A DNA stretch of 64,000 nt from NCBI GenBank assembly GCA_020284085.1, contig JACEVL010000099.1, positions 329,988 through 393,987 of the forward strand. The letters run 5' to 3'. The DNA is from Aporrectodea caliginosa (taxonomy: Eukaryota > Annelida > Clitellata > Crassiclitellata > Lumbricidae). A program made the translations under genes and the position numbers. The notes below the pieces were generated by a model, which was given only the letters and a program-made list of their open reading frames with translations, made no database searches and was not told the DNA's origin. Below are positions 45,387-56,904 of the stretch, one piece after another. Each line of letters starts with the position of its first letter. The stretch's first letter is position 1.

Positions 45387-47771
45387 CTACAGCATTTCTG
45401 AAAACAAACAATTATTAAAGAGTAGGTACAAATTGATTGGGTACATAGTGAAGGGAAACAATTGGGAGATCCAAAAGGGATCATGCATGCATTGATGTAT
45501 GTATGTGCGTATGATGTCACACTGACTTTCGTTTGATCCATATGGCCTCGGAGTGTTTAGCACGACGTAGTTGGTTGGAATGGAAATTTTAATGTCGTCG
45601 CTATGATCAACTGTGAAAAAAGTAAACAATGCGTTAGGACAATTAGGTCATTTGGTTGCTTTCACATTATGCAACTGTCACAATACTCCATCCATCCATC
45701 CATCCATCTGTCCGTCCGTCCGTCCGTCCGTCCGTCCGCCCGTCCGTCCGACCGTCCGTCCGTCCGTCCGTCCGTCCATCCATCCATCCATCCATCCATC
45801 CACCCATCCATCCATCCACCCACCCACCCATCCATCCACCCACTCATCCATCTACCAGTCCATCAGACCATCAGTTCATCGATCCACCAAACCATCCATC
45901 CATCTTACCTACGTATACATACTTATCTACTTACCTACCTTCCTACCTAACTAACTATTTAACTACATACCTACTTATCTATCATCTGTCTCTCCGTCCT
46001 TCCGTCTGTCTGCCTGTCTCTCTGTCTGTTTGTCTATTTATTTAATTTCAAAGCACTTACTACAGTTAGCAAATCCCCATCTGAGCCGTGGATTAACATT
46101 TTTACCTCTATTCCGTTACCGTTTAAAGTCCATTTTGCTTGATCCTGGTTTGCCGTCGTTAGGTCGAGAGCGCCTCACAGATTAATATGCATATTATTCT
46201 GTGAATACGATTACGATTACGATGAGGAATTTAATGCGGCACAGCATTTTTCTTGTTTAGACTCGGCGAAAAACGCTTTATCACCCAGTTTAATAATTAC
46301 ACTTATGCCTTACTGTACCTAATCGAATGATTTCTATAGCTCCGTTATAATAATGTACAGTTTTCAGATTACTCCAGGTGACAGTAGCGTAATGTAAACT
46401 GTAGCCTACCTCTGTTCTTCTCCCACAGCATGTAAATCAAGAAGATGGTTCCTGCCAGGAGAATTATACCGAGTATGACACCAAGTGTTATGGCGGCGAT
46501 TTCTGCATCAGTCATTCCTAGCAAACAGACCAGAACGACCCAATGGCTGAAAATAAATCTCTCTTGTCAAGGAATATACGTCGCGATATCTGAGAACGAT
46601 TCATTCACATTTCAATGTATGCTGGCATAGGTGCATAGCTTTAGCATTTTGCAATGGAAAGGAGATTTTTAAGTTACGAATAATTAATAAATTAACCTAA
46701 AAGATATGTACAAGTAAAAGAGATTAAAGGAATAATTCATAAGCACGATTAGTTAATAGAGAAATACACGGAGAAAAAGAAAGAATTCATGAGTGACGAT
46801 TAATTCATGGATACATACATAAATACAAAAGTGTTCAAGGATTTATGGATTAATCACGAGTTACAATTCATACATAAAAAGAAGAAACAGAATTTGTGAA
46901 GATTCATGCAAAGATAATTATATGCATATATGAAACCAAAGAGAATAAGGGAGAATTCACGAGTTACGATACATACATAACATACAAAAGAGATTAAAGG
47001 ATTATTCGCTGATGGTAATTAATGCCAACATATTTACAAAGAGATAAGGAGAGAATTCACGAGTTACTAACAGCAGGAAGATTCAAATGAGATTTAGGGA
47101 CAATTTGAGAGTGACAATTATTGATACTTACGTACATGCAAAAGAGATAAAGGGGAGGATTCACGAGTTACCATTATCACCAGGGTTGTTCTGTGAGTTG
47201 TTCTGTACATGTATGTTGATAACTGTTGAAGTTGAATAGGTCTTTCCACGGATGACGTTTGATGCGGTGCAGTTGACTGGTCCATCCGTGTCCACGTAAA
47301 GCACTGGACCGTCGACGGTCAGTCCATTCGAGGAGTGCCATTGGTAGGTGGCTCCGGGCAAGCTTGAGGCTTGGCAGGTAAACTTCAGAGGTTCATCCGA
47401 ACTGCTCTTGTCAATTTGAATGATAACTTGTTCTACAGGATCTGAAGAAATTCATGTCAATTAAAGTAGGCCTAATGGTAATACTACTGCTACTGCTACT
47501 GCTGCTACTGCTACTGCTACTGCTACTGCTACTGCTACTGCTACTGCTACTGCTACTGCTACTGCTACTGCTACTGCTACTGCTACTGCTACTGCAACTG
47601 CTACTGCTACTGCTACTGCTACTGCTACTGCTACTGCTACTGCTACTGCTACTGCTACTGCTACTGCTACTGCTACTGCTACTGCTACTGCTACTGCTAC
47701 TGCTACAGCTACTGCTACTACTGCTACTGCTACTGCTACTGCTACTGCTACTGCTACTGCTACTGCTACTG

Positions 47772-47846
<75 letters not shown>

Positions 47847-50800
47847 ATAATAATTTATATAATAAGCGGTGGCTTTCTGCGGTACTTTTGCCACAATAGA
47901 CCTCAACGACTAATAGGTGCCATTCCAGACGTTTTTCTTCTATTCTTGATTAATGTTTAAGTTCCAGAGGGATCATAATTATGTACCTCGGGGGCATAAA
48001 TAATAATAATAATAATGTCAATGTTTATGGCGCGCCGTAACACAGTTACAAGGGCGCCTATTCTAACATAGGCGCTGTACAAGTTCTTAGCAGGGCTTTT
48101 TAGTGTGCAGTTGTACACAAAAAGTGCAGTTCTAAATGAATTTGTGCAGCTGTAAAGGCAATTTTGTGCAGTTAAAAATAGCTTTAAAAATCATTGTCAT
48201 CCCATTGGGAATAATTTACCGTAGCTTTTTGAAAAAGAGAGTAGGGGTTGTGCAGTTCTAAAAATTCCTTTAAAAAGCCCTGGTTCTTAGACTAGATTAG
48301 AATAGTTTAGGTTACATGGCATAGGTAAGATACTCACAGTATACTCCGTAAATGGGGTATGTCTTAACTTCGAGTGTTCCGTTTGGCGCATTTGTCGCCA
48401 TATCGGACGTAGCGTTTACAGGTGGTTCGAAATGGATCGCACAGGTGTAAGGAAGGATATCCGGTCGCTGGGCTATGATATCGATCGATGATGTTATGGA
48501 ATTGATTCCAGGAGTTACATCTATATGTATAGTGGCGTTGGTAATGTTCTCCGAAGTCGGCGAAATCCAGCGGAGGACTGGAAGCATTGGAGTGACGCTG
48601 GAAGTGTTGAACATGACGGTACAGACCAGGTTCAAGACGTCTCCCTCGACCACCTCCGTCCGATTGTTCATGGCCACCATTACCGACCCTGGATTTATGC
48701 AGTCATCCTTAGTAAGTCTTTTGTAAATATTTTAATAAGTTAGGGATGGCTGGTTATAAGACGTCTCATTGCGCCTCTACTTACGCACGTCTTGCTAGGT
48801 AGATGGATAGACAGGCGAGTAGGTAGGTAGGTAATTATATAGATAGGTGTGTAGGTAGGCTGCAGATGCAATGATTTGAAGGTAGGTAGTAATAAAGCTA
48901 AGCACGGAGGTAGGTAAGTAAGTAGGTAGATGTCAGAGTATGAAGATACACAGGTAGAAACGGAGTATGAATGTAGGCAGGTATGGAGATCTCGAAGGTG
49001 GCAGATAAGTGAGTAGGTGGGTTAAGGTTAAGGTAGACAGACAGATAAATGGTTATAAAGGTAGGTATGCAGATTGGTTGATAGATAGGTAGGTATGTAG
49101 GTTGGTGAGTAGATAGGTAAGTAGCAAGGTAAATTGATTTATTATTTTCGCAAATGGCCCTTTAAAATTCAGTGCTTCTCAAACTTTCTGATGTTGCGGA
49201 CACATGAGGGAATTGTTTTAGCAGCCTTACCACGGACCGATGATTCTCAACATCAGCTTACATTACATATATATGTTATGTATCGACTTCTTTTATATTA
49301 AAATTTAGACTTCGTAATAATTTATTGTCATGGTTTATTACAACTATCATAATTTTATAGTTGTTGTTGTTTAAAACTGCTTATTATAATATTACTAGCA
49401 GTTTTTACCCGGCGTTCGCCCGGGTTTTCCTCAGCCCCCGTGTATTTGAATTTAGCGACATCTTCGTCAGCGCCCGTGAATTTGAATTTAACGATGTGCA
49501 CATTTTTCGTGTATCCCTCTGGCGAATTTACGCGCTGGCTTGAAATTGTTTAAAACTACTCTACGCAATATATACTCCTGCATAGCTAGATTTCAATGGC
49601 ATTGAAACAGACTATGACCACATCGAAACTTAAAATGTCCAAATATCGGAATTTAAAGTAAATTTCGAGTTGAAATAAAGTTGGGTTGAGATCTACGGAA
49701 ATTCAAATGAAAACGTTCGTTAAAAATTTCGTATCCCTAAAGTGTTGCATTGGCGAATTTTTAAGTCCGATGACCTATAAATTCAGCCGTGGGCGTGACC
49801 ACTTCTGATTTGAAATCAACGGTCATCGTGATTGGTTGCGAATCAGAGCGTTGACCTAGATGCTCCGCGCGTGACGTAAGATTGCATATTAATTTAAGCC
49901 TTCGTGACGTGGACAAATGGCCATACTGTGGCCGCTATTGAAATAGTCTCGTCGAAAAAGTTGGAAATTTAAAATGGCCATATATCGGCGTTTAAATAAA
50001 ATTGCGAGCTGAAAATAGTCGCGTTGACCTAGACGCGTCGTAATAATGTTTTGTAAATTTTATCAAATCGCTAAAGCGTTCCGTTTCGGAGCCTTTGGCG
50101 AGACGGACAAACATACGGAAGGACAGAATAATCAGACTTTGGATTATATATAAGATATGAACACAGTGTCGTGTTCTCATTTTTTAATGTCTACAGAGAA
50201 TTTAACATTTTATTTAAGTACGATCAAAATTGCGATTCCGGTTATCAATCTGCGACCCGGTAACAAATAACTCACGACCCGGTAACCAATAACTCACGAC
50301 CCGGTAACCAATAACTCACGACCCGGTAACCAATAACTCACGACTCGGTAACCAATCACTCACGACCCGGTAACCAATCACTCACGACCCGGTAACCAAT
50401 AACTCACGATCCGGTAACCAATCACTCACGACCCGGTAACCAATCACTCACGACCCGGTAACCAATCACTCACGACCCGGTAACCAATAACTCACGACTC
50501 GGTAAGCAATCACTTATGGCCCGGTAACCAATCATTCGCCATCCGGTAACCAATTAATCGCAGACCAGCATCAGGCCGCAGACCACAGTTTGAGTAGCAC
50601 TGCTCTAAGGTTTTGTGTTTTGAAGGATGTTTTGTTATAGTTTTAGCGACAGACGTATTCTTTTGATTACCAATTACGGTGAGGACAGCGGATTTTGTTT
50701 CATCCGCGTCGAGGCAGGAGTATTTGCCGCCCTTCGCGAGCGTCGCATTCAACACAATGAGGTTGCACGTATCCGGTTCTGTTATCTCTACTTCAAAGTC

Positions 50801-53380
50801 TGCTTTGTAGCTTTCAAGAACGGAACAGTTGGAGGTAACGATGTCAAGGTTTTCGAATCTCCAGGATGGAAATGGCTCATTTGATGAACAGTGGAAGAAA
50901 GCACTCACTCCTGTAACAACGGCTGTGTTCTGAGGTTCAGTTAGGAGCAGCCCAGTTGTATCTGACAAGAAATTTTCATTTGCCATTTATTCATTTATTC
51001 ATATATTCGTATATTTAAAGCTCTTATTACGCAAATAGACTCAGTGAATCCGAAAATGAGACTCGGAATCCGAATCTCATTGCAAGATTAAGAGCGTTTA
51101 TCTCCAGGGACACTGTCATGACGTATGATGACGAATTCGTCATAGACCAATGACGCCTTTACCAAAGGGCAATGACGCATTTTTCAAAGACCAGTGACGT
51201 ATTCGTCAAAGACCAATGACACCCTTTCCTAAGACCAATGAACATTCGTCAAAGACCAATGCCACCCTTTCCTAAGACCAATGAACATTCGTCAAAGACC
51301 AATGCCACCCTTTCCTAAGACCAATGAACATTCGTCAAAGACCAATGCCACCCTTTCCTAAGACCAATGAACATTCGTCAAAGACCAATGCCACCCTTTC
51401 CTAAGACCAATGAACATTCGTCAAAAACCAATGCCACCCTTTCCTAAGACCAATGAACATTCGTCAAAGACCAATGCCACCCTTTCCTAAGACCAATGAA
51501 CATTCGTCAAAGACCAATGCCACCCTTTCCTAAGACCAATGAACATTCGTCAAAGACCAATGCCACCCTTTCCTAAGACCAATGAACATTCGTCAAAGAC
51601 CAATGCCACCCTTTCCTAAGACCAATGAACATTCGTCAAAGACCAATGCCACCCTTTCCTAAGACCAATGAACATTCGTCAAAGACCAATGCCACCCTTT
51701 CCTAAGACCAATGAACATTCGTCAAAGACCAATGCCACCCTTTCCTAAGACCAATGAACATTCGTCAAAGACCAGTGACGCTCTTTCCGAAGGGCAATGA
51801 CGCATTAGTCAAAGACTAGTGACGTATTCGTCAAAGACAGAACGACGCATTCGTTAAAGAAGTCAATGCTAAGGCCCGTGACGCATTCGTCAAAGATCAA
51901 TGACGCTTTTTCAAAAATGCCAACAGCGCATTCTCTTACTCTCAAGAAAAGTGCTTGCACTTCTTACAGCCTATCTGGAAATGTATTATGGGCGCAGGTC
52001 AGTATAGGTAGGCCTAAAAGAATATAATTATAGGACCTGCAGATAAGATCGTATGGGTAACTCCGCCGCTGCCCGTACTCTGGTAGTGCCAGTCCCAAAC
52101 CTATAGAAAGTAAGATGGCGACGCTAATCATCTTTGTTATGACACAGTGTCGTTAAACAGAAATTAAGTTCCCGTGTGTAGCAATTTTTGCTTCTTTGTC
52201 TTTATCTATTTATGAAACGACACTCTATAATGGTATACAGTAGTAATTGTGCAAGAAAAACTTGCTCAAGGTCTATCTAAAAGGAAGTTTCGAACCCACA
52301 CACTCCGTGCTCAAGGCGAGCGCTCAAACCAACTGGCCACGGTTATACACATAAAACACGGATAATCGTCAGCGTGACCTCCAAATTTCTAAAGCGCTTC
52401 TCCAAAGCCAAGCACAAAGCAGCAGCTTAGTCAAGAGCGCTGCGTCGTATCAGAGATCGTTGTCCAGTGTAGGTCTGAATCCGGTTTCCATAGATACCGT
52501 AAACAGAGTCTGCGTATTAGAGATAGGTCATATCAGATTACCTCTGGTACCAGTAAATAGTCAACATGTAGTCAGCGTAATTCAATAGCACAGCTTGCAG
52601 GATTGATATGTATGCAGTTATAATATCCTAGCAATCTTCTAGACGAATAATATGGTTGCTGTTATCGACACTTAAGTTAACCGGTTTGCATTCTTTTAAG
52701 TGGACGAATGTTATTGTTATCATTCGAGATAGCCATTACGTCTCACTAGCATGACTCATCTGAATTTTTCCTGCCGCCAGTTTAAGTGCCTGTCGTCCGT
52801 ATCCTGCACGACCTGCAATGTTTCGCCGAGAGGTACTTAGAAGGCGCTATATAAATGCAGAGTTACATTAGTTTTCTCTACAGTACGTTACATGACATCC
52901 GGTTACATGACATTACATCATATAGCGGTATACTGAGTTATATGACGTGTAGGCCCTACCATGCAGAGAGACCTGTAGGTATACGAACGCAGTTGGATAT
53001 GAGGCTCTGGGTAAGCTGCAGCGGAGTACTAGGGTGGGTACTTGGAGGAAAGGGCATGAATCACTACGAAATGCATCCTAGTCCGATTCATTCCAGTGGG
53101 ACATCGATGGAGTTACACTGGTACGATTCAGCGTTTTTGAGATAATTATGTGGATGCTATATCAATGTTCGTATACATATTACCTCGTTCACAGTTGCTC
53201 AGCGCCGTCTATTGATGTTTGGAATTGATAGTGGCGCTAAATAAATGCTTAATCATATGAATGATAATTTTAATTACTACTGCTTGGCCGTTACAGATGT
53301 GATTTCATCTTCTCAGGACATTATTTAAGAACCTGAGGATGATAACTGATTCGGGCAGATAGTAATAATAAGGATGATGA

Positions 53381-53414
<34 letters not shown>

Positions 53415-54165
53415 GGTGGTGGTGATGATGACGATGATGATTATGACGATGACGAGAATGATGATGATGATGACGACGATGATGATGATGTATGATGATG
53501 TATGATGATGATGATTATGACGATGACGATGTTGATGATGATATCGACATGTTGTTTTCTCAAACCACAGGTCTTGAGACTACATCCAAAGGGGAAGTAA
53601 CTATGTGTGCCAAAATGGACAACAATCGAAAGTCAACAGAAGCCGAATGCAGAGCGGTATACCAATCGCTCGTTGCGTTGCTCTGCTCTGCTATTTATCT
53701 GAAGGACGATCGTAATAATTGTTGATAATAAACACCATCAAGTGTTTCGTGTGTTATCGCAACTGAAGATTAATTGATTTCACCTCAGTTCAAACGGCAT
53801 TAAGACATCATCAGCCTATCGCTGCACTTAATATCGCAATTAGTCGCAATTAATATTCGTTCGCCAGTCATTGGAACAATCACACATTACCGCCCAGAAA
53901 CAATGCCCACTCGAGGGCCGACTGAGAGGGGGTACGCTGGCCATACCTCCCTCAGTGTGAGTTTAGAACAAAGAGGTGGCGAATAAAGGCCAATGAATCT
54001 ACTACTGCCTTATAACCTCAGTTGGTGGTTATATGACAGGTGTATTCGCGTGGGTCCGCCAGTGGCCGAACGTTACGAAGCTATGTCGAAGAAGCTCTGA
54101 TTAAAGACGGTCTGCTTAGACAGATATGTTAGGCCTATATGCAATTAGCATACATTATAATTATA

Positions 54166-54198
<33 letters not shown>

Positions 54199-54439
54199 TT
54201 TTTTTTCCCCCCGAGGTATACAGGATCCCTCAGGGACTAGAATATTAACTATTTAGAATGTAAAATATCCGGAATGGCCCTTGTTATTATTATTATTATT
54301 TTTTTTATTTATTTTTTTACCCGAGGTAGTTCTAATCCCTCAGGCGGCTAAAAAATGTCCGGAGACAATAAGATGGACGTCTGGAACGGCATTCACTCGA
54401 CAAGTTCTGGTTGGGCAAAAGTGCCACGGAAGGCCACGG

Positions 54440-54526
<87 letters not shown>

Positions 54527-54775
54527 ATTATTTTCTATACATGTATTTATACATACATACACACATGCATACATACATACATACATACATACATACATAC
54601 ATACATACATACATACATACATACATACATACATACATACACACATACAAACAAACATACAAAAAAACAAACAAACATATATATATATGACATACATACA
54701 TACATACATACATACATGCACGCACATACAAAACATACATACATACATACATACATACATACATGAATACATACA

Positions 54776-54809
<34 letters not shown>

Positions 54810-56300
54810 CATACATACATACATACATACATACATACATACATACATACATACATACATACATACATACATACATACATACATACATGCACACACATGC
54901 AAAATTGCATATACACGTATATACATGTATATATACATACATGCACACTTGCACAGGTACATACATACACAAATTGTTATACATTGGATAGATAAATACA
55001 CAATATAATAAGCGCCATTGCAACAACTGTGTCATTATAATCTGCTTCTGTACATCATGACTTGATCGCGATGTTTAACGAGTAGGAGCCAGCCTTTGAG
55101 CAGACATGCTCTGATGAACTTTGCTCAAATTGCGAGCAGCTGAAACCACACAATAGACCAGGGATGGCCAACCGCGACCCGCTGGCCACATGCAGCCCGC
55201 GGGCTGTCGAGTGGCGGTCCGCACGAGCCCTGTGTAAATAATTTGTTTTCTTATTTACGCCTACTTGGCCAAATACTGGGCCTTCTACTGCCATACTGCG
55301 TCGGGAGCGCCTCAGTTTTGAGTGGCGCTATATAAATGCTTGATTACGATTACGATTACGATACTGCTTGATTGTGATGTCTAAAACATAAAAAAATTTG
55401 TGTTATAAGTTTTAGTGACCTAGTGTAGTCGTACCTGTTTTTATACTTCTTTTAAAATATGAAATAAACATTGGTATTTCCGTCGAGGCTGTGAGGACTA
55501 GCACTAGTCTTGCGGGCAGCCGCGTGCTTACCAACAATTATAGGCCAAAAAAGGTTGGCCACCTCTGCAACAGACTCATCCACAATTATAGTGCTCCGCC
55601 CACTTTCGTATTCTTTCTGTCACCGCTCAACTGGAAACGAGTCTTAAGCCTCTGACGATTCTCTTCAGAGGTGGCGCCATATACATTTGCAAATGCCATT
55701 AGCGTTACGTATTCAGCAGCAAGACATTTTACCGACAACGTAATGCACTTTTAAGCTGCTCATGTTATGTGCTCATGCTACTAAAATAACATACGAAAGC
55801 GAAAGGCGTGAGTAAGGCTATTCTTCAGTAAACAAGTCTCTGGTTGCAGTGGCGTAACGAAGAGTTTCAGCGCCCAGGGGCAAGAGTTGATGACTGCGCC
55901 CCTTTTCAATTTTTTTGCTGACTTTTAATCGTTCTGGTCATAGTACTGTGTGACACTGAAAGCTAATTTTGCGCCCCTTGTGCTGCGCCCGGAGGCGGTT
56001 GCCTCCTTCTGCCCCCTTCGTTACGCCACTGTCTGATGGTTCAAGTTTGTTGAAAGATTTAAGTCCTTCAGACCAGGCAAGTCTGTTTTGAAAGAAGTAC
56101 GCTGTTTTGAAGGAGAAAAGTCTTTCAATTTAAAAGAGGTAAGTCTTTTTTAAAGGTTAGACTTAGTCGATTCTTATCAGGACTACATAATGTGCTTAGA
56201 CCTTATTCGCCTCCTATTCTGCAGTTGTTAACAAAAACTCACCCGTCGTAAATAACGAGCAGTAATAGACTGCTACTGTTAAAACGATTTTCAGTAGCAT
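45387..56300 (-). CDS. Ig-domain transmembrane receptor, 6 exons, 433 aa
   Basis: Exons: 56300-56243 (signal peptide, donor GG|GTGAGT), 50961-50671 (Ig1), 48688-48338 (Ig2), 47441-47172 (Ig3), 46517-46410 (TM) and 45610-45387 (tail, stop). Every intron is phase 1 and the joined frame is open for 433 codons. Residues 1-19 are [19 protein letters not shown]. Ig1 has FFHCSS/KYSC, Ig2 LVCTVM/LRWISP/YTCAI, Ig3 FTCQAS/YQWHSS/VNCTAS, with many sequons. The TM exon reads [20 protein letters not shown]. The tail has TNYVVL, an ITIM/ITSM-like tyrosine motif, plus three other tyrosines. Probably a cell-surface adhesion or immune-type receptor; ligand unknown. The Ig2 acceptor was chosen by phase (AAATCCAG); a nearby CTAAG is out of phase. 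Confidence 0.8.
45688..46040 (+). repeat. (CCAT/CCGT)n microsatellite, grading to TACC/TCTG
   Basis: Tetranucleotide tract of CCATCCAT and CCGTCCGT units to about 45850, then degenerate CTACCTAC and GTCTGTCT units. It sits in the last intron of the Ig receptor. His/Pro/Ser-rich ORFs here are artefacts. Confidence 0.9.
47478..47850 (+). repeat. (TACTGC)n / (TAC)n array beside an Ig exon
   Basis: About 280 bases of TACTGC hexamers followed by about 90 bases of TAC trimers. It lies in the Ig receptor intron, starting about 37 bases upstream (gene sense) of the Ig3 acceptor. In gene sense the array reads (GCAGTA)n. Confidence 0.95.
48091..48282. mobile_element. hAT-type MITE with perfect 8-bp TSD
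   Basis: A 192-base element with CAGGGCTTTTTA terminal inverted repeats, flanked by identical GTTCTTAG on both sides (48083-48090 and 48283-48290). An 8-base duplication and CAGGG ends are typical of hAT elements. No ORF. Located in the Ig receptor intron between Ig2 and Ig3. Confidence 0.85.
48805..49135 (+). repeat. Degenerate (GTAG)n array
   Basis: GTAGGTAG and GATAGATAG tetranucleotide units with frequent substitutions, in the intron between Ig1 and Ig2. Confidence 0.8.
49398..50157 (+). mobile_element. Unclassified interspersed element (ACCCGGCGTTCGCCCGGG end)
   Basis: Begins AGTTTTTACCCGGCGTTCG and ends with GACGGACAAACATACGG, then CAGACTTTGGATTATATATA. From general knowledge, elements with a '(G)CCCGGCnTTCGCCCGGG' start and a 'GACaGACaAACAGAC...TATATAAGAT' end recur in many invertebrate genomes. 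No ORF is left in this copy, and class assignment is not possible by eye. Confidence 0.5.
50250..50550 (+). repeat. 22-bp minisatellite, about 13 copies
   Basis: Tandem AACTCACGACCCGGTAACCA-type 22-base units with a few substitutions (AATCACTCACG versions, GATCC for GACCC). The array ends about 120 bases downstream (gene sense) of the Ig1 exon donor. Confidence 0.95.
51130..51910 (+). repeat. 43-bp minisatellite, about 12 near-identical copies
   Basis: From 51241 to 51757 the word AACATTCGTCAAAGACCAAT recurs at an exact 43-base period, with almost no variation. The edges (51130-51240 and 51770-51910) hold degenerate AATGACGCATTCGTCAAAG units. It lies in intron 1 of the Ig receptor. Homogeneous core with diverged edges suggests recent expansion. 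Confidence 0.95.
52281..52350 (-). mobile_element. tRNA-like SINE head
   Basis: On the minus strand an A-box-like TGGCCAGTTGGTTTGAGCGC is followed by a B-box-like GTGGGTTCGAAACTTCC. No acceptor-stem pairing expected of a true tRNA was found; a SINE fragment is more likely. Confidence 0.5.
53190..53260 (+). mobile_element. SINE tail (GCTCAGCGCC...AAATAAATGC)
   Basis: ACAGTTGCTCAGCGCCGTCT followed by AGTGGCGCTAAATAAATGC is the 3' part of a SINE family also seen near 46165, 52850, 55310 and 60610. These tails vary in the microsatellite that follows (often ATTACG). Confidence 0.5.
53378..53545 (+). repeat. (GAT)n/(GGT)n/(GAC)n microsatellite
   Basis: Compound trinucleotide array; the Asp/Met-run reading frames are artefacts. 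Confidence 0.9.
54165..54535 (+). repeat. Two related (ATT)n-linked units, probable LINE tails
   Basis: Two similar segments, CCCGAGGTATACAGGATCCC (54210) and CCCGAGGTAGTTCTAATCCC (54321), each followed by a TCCGGA word and an ATT microsatellite, the longer at 54440-54530. This resembles 3' ends of a retrotransposon with ATT tails. Confidence 0.5.
54548..54960 (+). repeat. (ACAT)n microsatellite
   Basis: About 400 bases of ACATACAT with short interruptions (AAACAAACAT, ATATATATGA, CATGCACACA). His/Tyr/Ile or Met/Tyr/Val/Cys ORFs on both strands are artefacts. Confidence 0.95.
55159..55567. mobile_element. hAT element with 8-bp TSD and nested SINE tail
   Basis: Ends CAGGGATGGCCAACC and, inverted, CAGAGGTGGCCAACC. 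Flanks are CAATAGAC (55151-55158) and CAACAGAC (55568-55575), a 7-of-8 match expected of an old hAT insertion. Inside, 55305-55370 holds a SINE tail (GAGTGGCGCTATATAAATGC then ATTACG repeats). No transposase ORF. Located in intron 1 of the Ig receptor. Confidence 0.8.
55847..56031. mobile_element. hAT-type MITE (CAGTGGCGTAACGAAG)
   Basis: A 185-base element with perfect 16-base terminal repeats CAGTGGCGTAACGAAG / CTTCGTTACGCCACTG. Flanks are TCTGGTTG (55839-55846) and TCTGATGG (56032-56039), a 6-of-8 match. A truncated relative is at 12731-12836. Located in intron 1 of the Ig receptor, about 200 bases downstream (plus coordinates: below) of its signal-peptide exon. Confidence 0.8.
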
Positions 56301-56599
56301 GGCGTTGCTGGATAGCCTACTATATTCAGTAAAAATTAATATATCACTCTATTCCATCGGCGTAGAATCTACGTTTGCTAGTTCTATGTAATCGATCTCT
56401 CCTTACAAGTCGACCGACTCAATTGTGATGCAGATCACTTTGTACAACTGGTGATAAGTTATCGCGACCGCAGGAGGGGGGGGGGGCAAGAATCGATCTG
56501 GTCCACCACTTGTGTCATGCACCTGAGAGTCGTGTAAGCTCATATCTAATCTCAGCGCTGATTTCTCATTCTTATCGTCTAGTCACTCTAGTGCACAAT

Positions 56600-56720
56600 A
56601 ATATAGTGGTTAGCATGCTTGACTGGAAGTCAAGATGTCGGCGGTTCAAATCCTTGTTGGGGAACATGTTTCGACCGAGTACTTCCCACCTTCTGTCGGT
56701 GGGAAGATCAGACGGCCACC
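56600..56720 (+). mobile_element. tRNA-derived SINE head
   Basis: An A-box-like TAGTGGTTAGCATGC and a B-box GCGGTTCAAATCC are 40 bases apart, with a TTGACTGGAAGTCAA anticodon-arm-like palindrome between. The following sequence (TACTTCCCACCTTCTGTCGG) is typical SINE body rather than a tRNA 3' end. Confidence 0.6.
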
Positions 56721-56904
56721 ACCTCATATGCTGAGGCTAAGAAACTGAAATTGCTAATGTTGCATACCAGTGGCGGATCTACATTTTTTGGGCCCTGAAG
56801 CTTGAACTGTTGTGGGGTTTCTTCACAACTAGACACGGAAGACACGTATGAGAATGCATATTGCATCATACATGAAGCACATTTTACTAAATACCCTTAC
56901 TTGT

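Noticed and set aside
45603..46045. Ser/His/Pro-rich ORFs (113-129 aa)
   Set aside because: All three frames of a CCAT/CCGT microsatellite are open, the hallmark of a repeat artefact.
47454..47960. 168-aa poly-Leu ORF
   Set aside because: Translation of the (TACTGC)n/(TAC)n array.
50250..51910. CRISPR-like arrays
   Set aside because: Units are pure tandem repeats without unique spacers, in a eukaryotic intron; these are minisatellites.
54281..55035. Long His/Tyr/Ile and Met/Tyr/Val/Cys ORFs on both strands
   Set aside because: Translations of ATT and ACAT microsatellites.
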